64,000 bases of DNA from Thalassobaculum_A sp040219615 (GTDB lineage: Bacteria > Pseudomonadota > Alphaproteobacteria > Thalassobaculales > Thalassobaculaceae). How positions within the stretch are numbered: position 1 is the first letter of the stretch; every line of letters starts with the position of its first letter. This document shows, in pieces, positions 35,733 to 44,606 of the stretch. A model generated the notes under the pieces. That model made no database searches. It was not told the DNA's origin and saw nothing but the letters and a program-made list of their open reading frames with translations. The position numbers were made by a program, and so were the translations under genes. The DNA lies in contig NZ_JAVJSE010000024.1 in the NCBI RefSeq assembly GCF_040219615.1, positions 1-64,000 of the forward strand, given 5' to 3'.

Positions 35733-36305
35733 ATGCTGCATCCGGACTACCCGATCCGGACCGACCGCCTGCTGCTGCGGCCGTTCCGGGGCGACGACCT
35801 GGACGGCCTGTACGCGATCCAGTCGCGGCCCGCGGTCGCCCGGTACCTCTACTGGGAGGCCCGGACGATGGACGAGGTCCGCATCGTGCTGGCCGAGCGG
35901 ATCAAGCAGGACCGCATCGCCGAAGAGGGCGAGAAGCTGAACCTGGCGCTGCAGCGGCGGGACACCGGGGCGCTGATCGGCGACGTAAACCTGGTCTGGC
36001 TGAGCCGCCCGCACCGGCAGGGCGAGATCGGGTTCGTCCTGCACCCGGACCACCACGGCCAGGGCTTCGCGCGCGAGGCGGCGACGGAAATGCTGCGGCT
36101 CGGTTTCGAGAATCTCGGCCTGCACCGGATCATCGGCCGCTGCGACGGTCGCAACCGCGCCTCTGCCCGGGTCCTGGAGAAGCTCGGGATGCGCCGCGAG
36201 GCGCATCTGCGGGAGAACGAGATCGTGAAGGGCGAATGGACCGACGAGATGGTTTACGCGATGCTGAGGTCGGAATGGGCACGGCCGGGCGAGTTGACCG
36301 CGTAA
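35733..36305 (+). CDS. GNAT-family acetyltransferase (RimJ/RimL-like)
   Basis: 190 residues. Starts with IRTDRLLLRPFRGDD, typical of the RimJ/Acetyltransf_3 group. The acetyl-CoA motif is LHPDHHGQGFAREAATEML near 110, then NRASARVLEKLGMRREAHLRENEIV, the conserved late block of the family. It acetylates an amine, perhaps a protein N-terminus or an antibiotic or polyamine; the target is unknown. GAGAGGAG before ATG 35733 sets the start. The 219 bp upstream hold the divergent leader. Confidence 0.88.
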   Translation: MLHPDYPIRTDRLLLRPFRGDDLDGLYAIQSRPAVARYLYWEARTMDEVRIVLAERIKQDRIAEEGEKLNLALQRRDTGALIGDVNLVWLSRPHRQGEIGFVLHPDHHGQGFAREAATEMLRLGFENLGLHRIIGRCDGRNRASARVLEKLGMRREAHLRENEIVKGEWTDEMVYAMLRSEWARPGELTA

Positions 36306-36367
36306 CCTAACCTTAACCGGCGCCATGCTGTTCTGAGCGGGACCCGTTCCCTCGGAGGTATCGCCGG

Positions 36368-38002
36368 ATGTGGCTGCCGATCGTCCTGAGCGCCGCGGTG
36401 GCAGGCATAGGCCTGGTGGCCGCCTATGCCGTCCGTCGCGCCGACCGCGCGGCGGATCGTGCTCGCCGGGAAGTCGACACCGTCAATCGCCGGCTGTCCG
36501 ACTATGTGCAGATGTCCTCCGACTGGTTCTGGGAACAGGATGCCGACCTGCGGTTCACCTACCTCTCGCAGTCGGTCTGGCAGCATTCCCGGCTGACCCC
36601 CGACGAGCATTACGGCAAGACCCGGCGCGAGACCGCCCCGCTCGGCGTCAGCAACGACGAATGGGACGCCCACGAGGCCGCGCTGGCCCGTCGCGAGCCG
36701 TTCAAGGACTTCCGCTTCTTCCGCATCGACCCGAACGGCGAGCGCCGCTACCTGTCGATCAGCGGCGTGCCGCTGTTCGACGAGGCCGGCGGGTTCCGCG
36801 GCTACCGCGGCACCGGCCGCGACATCACCGATCTGATCCAGGCCGAGCAACGGGCCAGCGAGACCGACACCCGGCTGATGCACGCCGTCGACTCGCGCTC
36901 GGAGGGGCTGTCGTTCTGGGACGCCGACGACCGGCTGGTCATGTGCAACCAGGCCTATCGGGTGCAGTCCGGCAAGGCCGGGCACGTCCTGGTGCCCGGG
37001 GTCTCCTGGCTCGACTACGTGCAGGCGAGCCTCGCGGCCGGCGAGATCCCGGCGGCGATCGGCCGCGAGGACGAATGGCTCGCCGAGCGGATCGAGCAGC
37101 GACGCCAGATCCCCTACACGATCGAGGTGTTCCGGAGCGAGCGCTGGCTGCTGATCCGCGAGCAGCAGACGCCGGACGGCGGCCGGCTCATCACGGTGAC
37201 CGACATCTCCGAGCTGAAGCGCCGCGAGGACGCCCTGGTCGAGGCGGTCGCCTCCGCCCAGATCGCGAACCGGGCCAAGATGGCGTTTCTCGCGACCATG
37301 AGCCATGAGTTGCGAACCCCGCTGAACGCCATCATCGGCTTCGCCGAGATCATTCAGTCCGGCCAGTTCGCCGCCGACGGCGCCGTCCAGAAGGAGTATG
37401 CCGGCTACATCCACGAGAGCGGCGCCCACCTGCTGTCGGTGATCAACGACCTGCTGGACGTGTCCCGCATCGAGGCCGGTCGCCTGACCCTGGACGAGCG
37501 GCCGTTCTCGCTGTCCAGCCTGCTCGAGGAATGCGACCGCATGATCCGCCAGCGCGCCCAGCGCGAGGGCCTGCGCCTGGCGATCACCGCGGTCGATTCC
37601 GGGCTCGGCATCCGCGGCGACCGCCGCGCCCTCAAGCAGGTGCTGATCAACCTGCTGTCCAATGCCGTGAAGTTCACCCAGCAGGGCGGGGCGGTGACCC
37701 TGACGGTCGACCGCACCGCCGGCGGCGGCCTGCAGATCGTCGTCGGCGACACCGGCATCGGGGTCGAGCCGGACCGGGTCGCCGAGCTGTTCCAGCCGTT
37801 CAGGCAGCTGGAGAACGTCCACGCGCGCCGGCACCACGGCACCGGCCTTGGGTTGTATATCTCGAAGAATCTGGTCGAAGCCCATGGCGGTAGCATAGGC
37901 TTCGAGAGCGCGGTCGGTCGCGGAAGCACCGTGACCGTCCGGCTGGGCGCCGACCGGGTGATCGATGCCGAGAGCCCGGATCGCAGGAGGATTGCCAGCT
38001 AG
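36368..38002 (+). CDS. Membrane-anchored sensor histidine kinase with two PAS domains
   Basis: 544 residues. One hydrophobic helix at 3-22 anchors it, then a PAS domain (45-155: WFWEQDADLRFTYLS...GTGRDITDLI), a second PAS (165-285) ending in ITVTDISELKRRED, a HisKA domain with His313 in MSHELRTPLNAIIGF and an HATPase domain with LLSNAVKF, GDTGIGV and GTGLGLYISK. The first PAS uses the 'DWFWEQDADLRF' form common in rhodospirillales kinases. It would phosphorylate a response regulator; the receiver-only protein at 35124 is the nearest candidate. GGAGG precedes ATG 36368. TerB follows 26 bp after its stop. Confidence 0.92.
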   Translation: MWLPIVLSAAVAGIGLVAAYAVRRADRAADRARREVDTVNRRLSDYVQMSSDWFWEQDADLRFTYLSQSVWQHSRLTPDEHYGKTRRETAPLGVSNDEWDAHEAALARREPFKDFRFFRIDPNGERRYLSISGVPLFDEAGGFRGYRGTGRDITDLIQAEQRASETDTRLMHAVDSRSEGLSFWDADDRLVMCNQAYRVQSGKAGHVLVPGVSWLDYVQASLAAGEIPAAIGREDEWLAERIEQRRQIPYTIEVFRSERWLLIREQQTPDGGRLITVTDISELKRREDALVEAVASAQIANRAKMAFLATMSHELRTPLNAIIGFAEIIQSGQFAADGAVQKEYAGYIHESGAHLLSVINDLLDVSRIEAGRLTLDERPFSLSSLLEECDRMIRQRAQREGLRLAITAVDSGLGIRGDRRALKQVLINLLSNAVKFTQQGGAVTLTVDRTAGGGLQIVVGDTGIGVEPDRVAELFQPFRQLENVHARRHHGTGLGLYISKNLVEAHGGSIGFESAVGRGSTVTVRLGADRVIDAESPDRRRIAS

Positions 38003-38028
38003 GGTGGTTCGCAAGCCGGGACGGATCG

Positions 38029-38460
38029 ATGGCCGAGGGTTTTCTGCAGACCGTGCGCCGCGAGGTCGAGCGCTTCCAGAACCGCAGTTTCCTCGAGGCT
38101 GTGATGGCGGTCGCCGCCCTCGCCGCCATGGCCGACGGCGAATACGGGCTGGCCGAGAAGTACCGGGCCGAGGAACTGCTGGCCGAGATCCCGATCTTCG
38201 ACGTGTTCGACCTGTCGGAGGCCATGGAGATCCTCGACGAGGACGTGTTCGCCCTGCGTGAGAACCGGGCGGCGGCCAGCCGGGAGCTGGAGGCCCGGGT
38301 GGCGGCCTATGCGGACGAGCCCGACCGGGCCCGGACCCTGCTCCGGGCCGCGCACGCGATCATCACCAGCGACGGCGTGACCACCGAATCCGAGCGCGCC
38401 GAGTTCGAGCGGCTGGCCGGCCTGCTCGCCCTGAGCGTCGTCGCCCTGGCGCTGAAGTAG
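38029..38460 (+). CDS. TerB-like protein
   Basis: 143 residues, helical, with two TerB-type halves: FLEAVMAVAALAAMADGEYGLAEKY at 20-45 and an equivalent near 105-135 (RTLLRAAHAIITSDGVTTESE). Both have the acidic pattern seen in the metal-binding tellurite-resistance family. TerB domains bind Ca and act in stress responses, but solitary forms are not specific for tellurite resistance. It follows the kinase in the same direction, maybe in an operon. No other ter genes are present. Confidence 0.8.
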   Translation: MAEGFLQTVRREVERFQNRSFLEAVMAVAALAAMADGEYGLAEKYRAEELLAEIPIFDVFDLSEAMEILDEDVFALRENRAAASRELEARVAAYADEPDRARTLLRAAHAIITSDGVTTESERAEFERLAGLLALSVVALALK

Positions 38461-38496
38461 CCCGGCGCCGCCGCCAATCCCTACGCCACGCTGCCC

Positions 38497-39693
38497 CTAC
38501 GCCACGCTCCGCCGGACCGCGGCGTCCTTGCGCTTCGTCACGTCCGGCAGCAGCTCGATCCCGAGCCCCGGCCCCTGCGGCGCCCGGATCATGCCGTTCT
38601 CGACCGGCGGCAGGGCGGTCACCAGTTCGCCGTACCAGCCGTGGTAGAACGCCCGCACCATCTCCTGGATGAAGCAGTTGCGGGTGTGCAGCGCCAGGTG
38701 GGTGGAGGCGGTCAGCGCCACCGGGCCGGTGCAGTCGTGGAACGCCACCGGCAGGTGCCAGGCGTCGGCCATGGCGGCGATCTTGCGGCCCTCGGTCAGG
38801 CCGCCGCACCAGGTCAGGTCGGCGATCACCAGCGACAGCTCGCCGAGCTCGACTAGGTAGCGGAAGTCGGCCTTGCCGCCGCGCGTCTCGCCGACCGCGA
38901 TCGGCGACCGGGTCGAGCGCGCCACCTCGCCGAGCGACGACAGGTGGTCCATGAACACCGGGTCCTCGACCCACAGCGGGTCGTAGGGCTCCAGCGCCCG
39001 GGCGATCTTGACCGCGGTCGGCCGGTTCCACATGGAGTGCAGCTCGGCCATCACGTCCATCCTGTCGCCGACCGCCCGGCGGATCTTCTCGAACGGCTCC
39101 AGCGCCTTCCTGAGGTCGGCGGCCGAGATGTAGGCCCCGGACGACGCCTCGGCGGCATAGTCGAACGGCCAGATCTTCATGGCCGTGATGCCCATCTCCA
39201 GCAGCGAGTGCGCGACCTCGTCGGCCCGGTTCAGGAAGCCCTCCAGGTCCTCGTACGGCCCGTCCTCGGCGCCGATGCCGAAGTTGGCGGTGCCCTGGAC
39301 CGGCCGGTTGCGGACGTACTGGTAGCCGGCGCAGGTGTTGTAGACCCGGATGTCGTCGCGCACCGCGCCGCCCAGCAGCTGGTGGATCGGCTGGCCGGTC
39401 GCCTTGCCCCACAGGTCCCAGAGCGCGATGTCGACCGCCGAGCGGCCGCGCTGCTCGGCGCTGACGCCGGCGAACCCGACATAGCCGATCAGGTGGGCCT
39501 GGTGCTGCTCGATCCTGAGCGGGTCCTTGCCGAGCAGATACGGGGCGATGATGCCGTGGACATGGGCCTCGGCCGAAGCCGCCCCGTAGAAGGTCTCGCC
39601 GAGCCCGGTCGGCCCCTCGTCGGTCTCGAGGCGGACCCACAGCAGGTTCGGAAACTCCTCGAGCCGGATCGTCTCGATCGCGGTGACCTTCAC
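38497..39693 (-). CDS. Enolase-superfamily (mandelate racemase/muconate-lactonizing type) enzyme
   Basis: 398 residues. The N-terminal capping domain ends near 120 (GGAVRDDIRVYNT). The barrel carries the metal ligands in MAELHSMWNRP (Glu), WVEDPVFM (Glu) and VGETRGG (Glu). The general bases are likely MKIWPFD (Lys) at 165 and AFHDCTGP (His-Asp). This order fits acid-sugar dehydratases; the exact sugar acid is not clear. ATG at 39693 follows GGGAGGAC. The gene is isolated and convergent with TerB; the region to 40099 is filled with repeats. Confidence 0.88.
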   Translation of the reverse strand: MKVTAIETIRLEEFPNLLWVRLETDEGPTGLGETFYGAASAEAHVHGIIAPYLLGKDPLRIEQHQAHLIGYVGFAGVSAEQRGRSAVDIALWDLWGKATGQPIHQLLGGAVRDDIRVYNTCAGYQYVRNRPVQGTANFGIGAEDGPYEDLEGFLNRADEVAHSLLEMGITAMKIWPFDYAAEASSGAYISAADLRKALEPFEKIRRAVGDRMDVMAELHSMWNRPTAVKIARALEPYDPLWVEDPVFMDHLSSLGEVARSTRSPIAVGETRGGKADFRYLVELGELSLVIADLTWCGGLTEGRKIAAMADAWHLPVAFHDCTGPVALTASTHLALHTRNCFIQEMVRAFYHGWYGELVTALPPVENGMIRAPQGPGLGIELLPDVTKRKDAAVRRSVA

Positions 39694-39768
39694 GGCATGT
39701 CCTCCCGGCGGTTTTGCCGGGAGTATGCGGAGCCGGCGCGGTTGGTGGAAGAGCCACTGGTGCGGCGG

Positions 39769-39908
39769 GTGGGTTCCGGAGCCGGACGCTCGCGCGTCCC
39801 CTCCGGAATGACGAAGGTGGGCAGGATTTGGCCGGTTTCCCTCCCGGATCCACCCCTCACTTCGTCATCCCGGAGGGGACGCGCGAGCAGCCGGCTCCGG
39901 GATCCACG
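39769..39908. repeat. Dispersed palindromic element, full inverted copy
   Basis: From GTGGGTTCCGGAGCC through CCCTCCGGAATGACG, then mirrored CGTCATCCCGGAGGGG through GGCTCCGGGATCCAC. The two arms can pair for most of their length. Downstream, 39988-40078 holds a much decayed relative (CCCGGGATGAGAGCCGG ... CCTCATCCCGGACG ... GAGCCGGGACCCAC). The 406 bp between the dehydratase and the His-rich gene contain only these repeats. Confidence 0.85.
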
Positions 39909-40099
39909 ACGTGACGGGCGCCGCCAAATACCTTGAGCAGCCGGGGTTTTCGCGATGTGTGAACACCGTAGCTCCCGCCATCGGCGGCCCGGCCCGGGAT
40001 GAGAGCCGGAAGGTGATCGCTTCCGACGCCCTCATCCCGGACGAATGCGCGGCAGCGCGTTCGAGCCGGGACCCACTGGGTACCGCGCCGACCGAGCGC

Positions 40100-40609
40100 C
40101 TACGCGCCCCCGAACGCCGCCTCGCCGCCTTCCTCGCGCAGGGTCTCGTCGGCCAGGCCCTTGGCCTCGCCCAGGGTCAGCGGCGCGACGGCGCGGCCGT
40201 CGGTGTACAGGAACCGCAGATGGCGGCGGCGCGACACCAGCTTCTCCGGCAGCGGCGCGTAGCGCACGGACTGGCCGCCGAGCGACGGCGTCACCGAGCC
40301 GACGTCGACCGCCTCCTCGGTCTCGACCCTGAGCAGGAACAGCCGCGTGCCGTCGCCGCGCCGGCCGACGAACGGGATGCCGGCCAGCCGCAGGAAGGAG
40401 GTCGCGTCCGGGGCCTTCGGGAAAGCGTCGGCGAAGGCCGCCTCGACCAGGTCGAAATCCGGCTCGGGGGCGGCCTCGGGTGCCGCCGCCCCGTCCGGCG
40501 CGTGCGGCGTCTGCCACTGGGCGACCGGGCGGTCCGGGTGGTTGTGGCCCGGGCCATGCGAGTGCGGGTACTCGCCGTGCGGGTGATGGTGATGGTGTCC
40601 GCGATGCAT
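40100..40609 (-). CDS. Histidine-rich protein of the guanidine operon, putative metal chaperone
   Basis: 169 residues, not a recognised family. The N-terminus begins MHRGHHHHHPHGEYPHSHGP: 11 of the first 24 residues are His, as in the metal-storage ends of HypB or UreE. Residues 25-50 are a Pro/Ala linker. Residues 50-165 form a folded-looking domain with FDLVEAAFADAFPKAPD, GIPFVGRRGDGTRLFLLRVE, SVTPSLGG and a basic VSRRRHLRFLY strand. It is neither HypA nor HypB: it has no GTPase motif or zinc CxxC pair. It starts 13 bp after the hydrolase gene with GGGAGG before ATG 40609, so a joint role such as nickel delivery is inferred. Confidence 0.72.
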   Translation of the reverse strand: MHRGHHHHHPHGEYPHSHGPGHNHPDRPVAQWQTPHAPDGAAAPEAAPEPDFDLVEAAFADAFPKAPDATSFLRLAGIPFVGRRGDGTRLFLLRVETEEAVDVGSVTPSLGGQSVRYAPLPEKLVSRRRHLRFLYTDGRAVAPLTLGEAKGLADETLREEGGEAAFGGA

Positions 40610-40622
40610 GGCGCTGCCTCCC

Positions 40623-41834
40623 TCAGAACGACACGGGCTTGTCGATGATCGCCCTGTGCTTGCCCATGGTGCCGTGGGCGACCATCGAGCCGAGCGCCTC
40701 GACCACCACGCGGGTGCCGAACAGGGCGGTGATGTCCGAGGTGTCGTAGGGCGGGCTGACCTCGACCACCTCGATGCCGCAGACCCCCGGCGCGGTCACC
40801 AGCCCCAGCAGCTTCAGCGCCTCGCGCGGCAGGAAGCCGCCGGGCTCCGGCCAGCCGGTGCCGGGCACGAAGCCGCAGTCGACCGAGTCGACGTCGAACG
40901 AGATGTAGACCGCGTCGGCGTCCTTCCAGGCCAGCTCCAGCGCCACCTCGGCGGTCTTCTCCAGGCCCATCCGCTCGATGTCGGCGATGGTCAGCACGTT
41001 GGTGTTGCGCTTGCGGGCCTCCTGCACGCCGGCGCGCGGCACCTGCCAGCCGCCAATGCCGAGCTGCACCAGGTTGACCGCCGGCACGTTGGCCAGGTTG
41101 GTCGCCCAGTACCAGGGCGTGGTGTGCATGCGCTCGTCCAGGTCCTTCTCCTGGATGTCGATGTGGCGGTCGAAATGGATGATGCCGATGCGCTTGGAGG
41201 TGCATTCGGCGATGCCGCGCACGCAGGGGAAGCCGATCGAGTGGTCGCCGCCCAGCATCACCGGCAGGGCGCCCGACGAGAAGATATGCGACACCCCGCG
41301 GGTGATCTGGTCGAAGCTCTTCTCCAGGTTGGCCGGGATGGTGAATACGTCGCCGGCGTCGCACAGGGTCATCTGCTCGCGCAGGTCCACGCCCAGCTCG
41401 TAGTTGTAGGGCGTGTACAGCGCCGAGATCCGGCGGATGCCCTGCGGCCCGAAGCGGGTGCCGGGGCGGTAGGTGGTGCCGCTGTCGAACGGGATGCCGA
41501 CCACCGCCGCGTCGTAGCGGCCGACGTCGCGGACGTCCTCGACATAGGGCGCCTTCAGGAAGGTGTTGATGCCGGCGAAATGCGGCAGCTCGCCGCGCGC
41601 GAAGGTCGGGATCGAGCGGTCGGTCAGGCTTTCGGACCCGGGCAACCCCATCTTCAGCGCCCATTCCTGCTCGCGCCGCCAGCCGTCCTCGGGCAGCCGG
41701 CCCTCGGCGTCCAGCGCCTTCCAGCCCTGGCTCTCGCGGGCACTGAAATCCGGGTGGTGGCGGCGCACGCCGGTCGGCGAGGGTGCTAGGCCGGCGCGGC
41801 GGGTCCGGAACCGGCGTTCAGGATTGCGGATCAT
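40623..41834 (-). CDS. gdmH: Ureohydrolase, probable nickel-dependent guanidine hydrolase
   Basis: 403 residues, longer than ordinary agmatinases (about 300-320) by an N-terminal extension of about 90 residues, as in the guanidine hydrolase GdmH. Metal ligands: His198 in LGGDHSIG, Asp222/His224/Asp226 in HFDRHIDIQ, and Asp314/Asp316 in SFDVDSVD. Blocks such as GINTFLKAPYVEDV, DSGTTYRPGTRFGPQGIR and PGTGWPEPGG follow my memory of GdmH sequences more closely than agmatinase. It would split guanidine to urea and ammonia. The riboswitch at the operon head supports this strongly. ATG at 41834 has GAGGAAG upstream, overlapping the ATPase gene by 17 bp. Confidence 0.88.
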   Translation of the reverse strand: MIRNPERRFRTRRAGLAPSPTGVRRHHPDFSARESQGWKALDAEGRLPEDGWRREQEWALKMGLPGSESLTDRSIPTFARGELPHFAGINTFLKAPYVEDVRDVGRYDAAVVGIPFDSGTTYRPGTRFGPQGIRRISALYTPYNYELGVDLREQMTLCDAGDVFTIPANLEKSFDQITRGVSHIFSSGALPVMLGGDHSIGFPCVRGIAECTSKRIGIIHFDRHIDIQEKDLDERMHTTPWYWATNLANVPAVNLVQLGIGGWQVPRAGVQEARKRNTNVLTIADIERMGLEKTAEVALELAWKDADAVYISFDVDSVDCGFVPGTGWPEPGGFLPREALKLLGLVTAPGVCGIEVVEVSPPYDTSDITALFGTRVVVEALGSMVAHGTMGKHRAIIDKPVSF

Positions 41835-42624
41835 GGTGGTCGCTTCCTCGTTCCTGGTCGTTGCAGTCGTCGCTCGCGGCGGTGTCCTCGCTCGGGGCCG
41901 CTGGCGGCCGCTCGATCGGCAGGTCGTAGGTGACCGTAGCACCGTATGCGTCCGGGTGGTCCGGGTCGTGGCGGACCTTGTCGAAGGCCAGCAGCCGGGT
42001 GCCCAGCGCGAAGGCTTCCGAGAGGTCGTGGGTGACCATGAGCACGGTCATGCCGCGCTGGCGCCAAAGGCCGTGCAGCAGGGCGTGCATGTCGGCGCGG
42101 ATGCCGGGATCGAGCGCCCCGAACGGCTCGTCCATCAGCAGCACCTTCGGCGCCATCAGCAGGGCCTGGCCGATCGCCAGGCGCTGCTGCATGCCGCCCG
42201 ACAGCTGCGCCGGGTACAAAGTGCGGGCGTGGCCGAGGCCGATGGCGCCGAGAATCGCCTCGGCATCCTCGACCGCCCGGCGGCGGGCCGCGCCGAACAG
42301 CCGGCCGAGCCGGGGCGCGCGCCGGAACTCCAGGCCGAGGATCAGATTCTCCTGGACCGTCAGGTGCGGGAACACCGAGTAGCGCTGGAACACGATGCCG
42401 CGGTCCGGCATCGGCTCCGGCGCGATCGGCGTGCCGTCGACCAGGATCTCGCCACGGTCCGGCCGCTCCTGCGACAGCAGCAGTCTGAGAAACGTCGACT
42501 TGCCGCAGCCGGACGCCCCGACCACGGCGACGAACGACCCGGCGGCGATGTCCAGCTCGACACGCTCCAGCACCGGCCGGTCGCCGTAGGACTTGTGCAG
42601 GCCACGGACCTCGATCCTGCTCAC
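41818..42624 (-). CDS. Guanidine ABC importer ATPase (NitT/TauT type)
   Basis: 268 residues. Walker A is GASGCGKSTF, Q-loop VFQRYSVFPHL, signature LSGGMQQRLAI, Walker B VLLMDEPFG and the switch His in VTHDLSEAF; all belong to the nitrate/sulfonate/taurine importer branch. A C-terminal acidic tail (residues 245-268, ending DHHDPQS) is longer than usual. Its ATG overlaps the permease stop by 4 bp. It energises the permease at 42621-43442. Confidence 0.9.
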   Translation of the reverse strand: MSRIEVRGLHKSYGDRPVLERVELDIAAGSFVAVVGASGCGKSTFLRLLLSQERPDRGEILVDGTPIAPEPMPDRGIVFQRYSVFPHLTVQENLILGLEFRRAPRLGRLFGAARRRAVEDAEAILGAIGLGHARTLYPAQLSGGMQQRLAIGQALLMAPKVLLMDEPFGALDPGIRADMHALLHGLWRQRGMTVLMVTHDLSEAFALGTRLLAFDKVRHDPDHPDAYGATVTYDLPIERPPAAPSEDTAASDDCNDQERGSDHHDPQS

Positions 42625-43442
42625 AGGCCGGCCCCGTCACCGTGCGCCCAGCCGAAGGCCCGCCGCGACAGCCGGCGCAGCGCCAGGTCGATGCAATAGG
42701 CCAGGATGGTGATCCAGGCGACGTAGGGCAGGATGATGTCCATCGCCAGGTAGCGGCGCACCAGGAAGATCCGGTAGCCGAGCCCGCCGGTGGCGGCGAT
42801 CGCCTCGGCGGCGATCAGGAACAGCCAGGCCGGGCCGAGGCACAGCCGCACCGTGGTGATCAGCCGCGGCAGGATCTGCGGCAGCACGACCCGCAGGATC
42901 ATCTGCCAGGTGCTCGCCCCCAGGGTCTGCGCCTTGACGATCTGCTCCTCCGGGATCTCGGCGACCCGTTGGGCGATGTCGCGGGTCATCACCGGGGCGA
43001 CGCCGATGACGATCAGCACCACCTTGGACAGTTCGCCCAGACCGAAAGCGATGAACAGGATCGGCAGCACCGCCAGCGGTGGCACCAGTGACAGCGCCGC
43101 CACGAACGGCGCCAGGCCGGCCCGCAGGCGCGGTACGAAGCCGATGGCGATGCCCAGGACCAGCGCCGTGGCCGCCGCCGTCCCGACGCCGAGCGACAGC
43201 CGGAACAGGCTCTCGGCGGTGTCGGTCCAAAGCAGCACGGCGCCGCTGCGCCGATCCTCCTGGAAGGCGTAGGCGACGATCTGCCGCCAGATCTCCGGCA
43301 GCGGCGGGAACAGCTTGTCGTTCGGGTTCTCCGCCCGGCGTGCCGCCGAGACCGCCGCATAGGCGACCGCGACGATCACGAACGGGATCGCCCCGAGGAC
43401 GATCCGTCCCCGCCGGCCGGGCCGGGCGTTGATCCAGCGCAC
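42621..43442 (-). CDS. Guanidine ABC importer permease
   Basis: 273 residues, about six membrane helices of the NitT/TauT binding-protein-dependent family. The EAA loop contacting the ATPase is GASTWQMILRVVLPQILPRL near 175-195. An extra-long first loop (residues 35-65) precedes the helix bundle. The start is a GTG at 43442, 30 bp after the binding-protein stop, with no strong ribosome site. It transports the ligand of the 43473-44540 protein; the riboswitch suggests guanidine. Confidence 0.88.
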   Translation of the reverse strand: MRWINARPGRRGRIVLGAIPFVIVAVAYAAVSAARRAENPNDKLFPPLPEIWRQIVAYAFQEDRRSGAVLLWTDTAESLFRLSLGVGTAAATALVLGIAIGFVPRLRAGLAPFVAALSLVPPLAVLPILFIAFGLGELSKVVLIVIGVAPVMTRDIAQRVAEIPEEQIVKAQTLGASTWQMILRVVLPQILPRLITTVRLCLGPAWLFLIAAEAIAATGGLGYRIFLVRRYLAMDIILPYVAWITILAYCIDLALRRLSRRAFGWAHGDGAGL

Positions 43443-43472
43443 GGGTGGCGACCGCGGGCGAGCCGGTCGGAC

Positions 43473-44540
43473 TCAGAGCCCCTTGGCCGCCATCCGCATG
43501 TAGGCCGGGTCGAAGCGCAGCTTGACGTTCCCGGTGTCGCCCAGGGTCTTGCCGCCCGGGAACGCCATGCCGACGTAGTCGGCGCTCGGCGCTCCCTCGC
43601 CCAGGATGCCGTGGCTGAACAGGAAGTTGCGGACGTAGTCCATGGTCTTCACCACCTCCGGGCCCTCGGTGAAGGCGACCGCCTCGGCCGGGGTGTAGAA
43701 CATCCTGGTGGTCGCCAGCTGGGCGTCGTAGCCGGCCAGGTCGGTGCCGGAGGCCTCGGCCATCGCCGTGCGCGCCTTCTTTCCGGCGGCATCGTCCTTG
43801 GACATCACCGCCATCGCCTCGTACCAGGCGCCGACCAGCGCCTTGCCGAGCGCCGGGTTGTCGGCCAGCGTCCCGGTGTTCACCACCATCATGTCGATGA
43901 TCTCGCCCGGGATCTTCGCGCTGTCGAACACCTTGTGGCTGTCCGGGGTCTCCAGGATGGCCGACAGCAGCGGGTTCCAGGTGACCACCGCGGTCACGTC
44001 GGCGGTCTGGTAGGCCGCCACCATGTCGGCGTCGGAGGTGTTGACGACCGTCAGGTCCTTCTCGGTCAGGCCGACGCTGTCGAGCGCCCGGGCCAGCAGG
44101 TAGTGCGACACCGACAGCTCGACCAGGTTGACGGTCTGGCCCTTGATCGCCGGCAGGTCCTTCTTGCCCTTCAGGACGATACCGTCATTGCCGTTCGAGA
44201 AGTCGCCGACGATCAGTGCGGTGGTGTCGACGCCGCCGCCGGACGGGATCGACAGCGCGTCCATGTTGGTCATCGAGCAGCCGTCATAGGTGCCGGCGGT
44301 GTACTGGTTGATCGACTCGACATAGTCGTTGATCTGCACGACCTCGACCGAGATGCCGTATTTGTCGGCCCACTTCTTCATCAGGCCGGAATCCTGGATC
44401 CAGCCCCAGGGCATCCAGCCGACATAGATCGACCAGCAGACCTTGAAGTCCTTCTTCGCCTCGGCCCGGGCCTCGGGGGCGGCGAGCGCCAGCACGGCGG
44501 CCAGTGCCAGAGCGCAGCAACGGATGAGATAGAGTCGCAT
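43473..44540 (-). CDS. Guanidine ABC importer periplasmic binding protein
   Basis: 355 residues with a signal peptide (1-26, cleavage after EARA). Belongs to the NMT1/THI5-like fold of NitT/TauT importers: VCWSIYVGWMPWGW at the mature N-terminus, then YTAGTYDGCSMTNMDALSIP and VVTWNPLLSAI. The aromatic-rich WSIYVGWMPWGW block could stack on a flat cation such as guanidinium (inference). It is the first gene after the guanidine-I riboswitch. AAGGAG lies before ATG 44540. Such proteins are sometimes labelled urea-binding; that label is not supported here. Confidence 0.88.
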   Translation of the reverse strand: MRLYLIRCCALALAAVLALAAPEARAEAKKDFKVCWSIYVGWMPWGWIQDSGLMKKWADKYGISVEVVQINDYVESINQYTAGTYDGCSMTNMDALSIPSGGGVDTTALIVGDFSNGNDGIVLKGKKDLPAIKGQTVNLVELSVSHYLLARALDSVGLTEKDLTVVNTSDADMVAAYQTADVTAVVTWNPLLSAILETPDSHKVFDSAKIPGEIIDMMVVNTGTLADNPALGKALVGAWYEAMAVMSKDDAAGKKARTAMAEASGTDLAGYDAQLATTRMFYTPAEAVAFTEGPEVVKTMDYVRNFLFSHGILGEGAPSADYVGMAFPGGKTLGDTGNVKLRFDPAYMRMAAKGL

Positions 44541-44606
44541 GGGTTCGGCTCTCCTTCCTCTCGGGCCGCTCGAACGGCCGGTTGGATGGGATCTGCCGAG
44601 ACCAAA

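Noticed and set aside
39714..39914. Small gene upstream of the sugar-acid dehydratase
   Set aside because: Its peptide is entirely made of the palindromic element, with the same 'RNDEG...VIPEG' pattern as other copies.
40623..41834. Agmatinase
   Set aside because: The N-terminal extension, the GTGWPEPGG block and the guanidine-I riboswitch fit guanidine hydrolase better. Agmatinase remains the fallback if assays fail.
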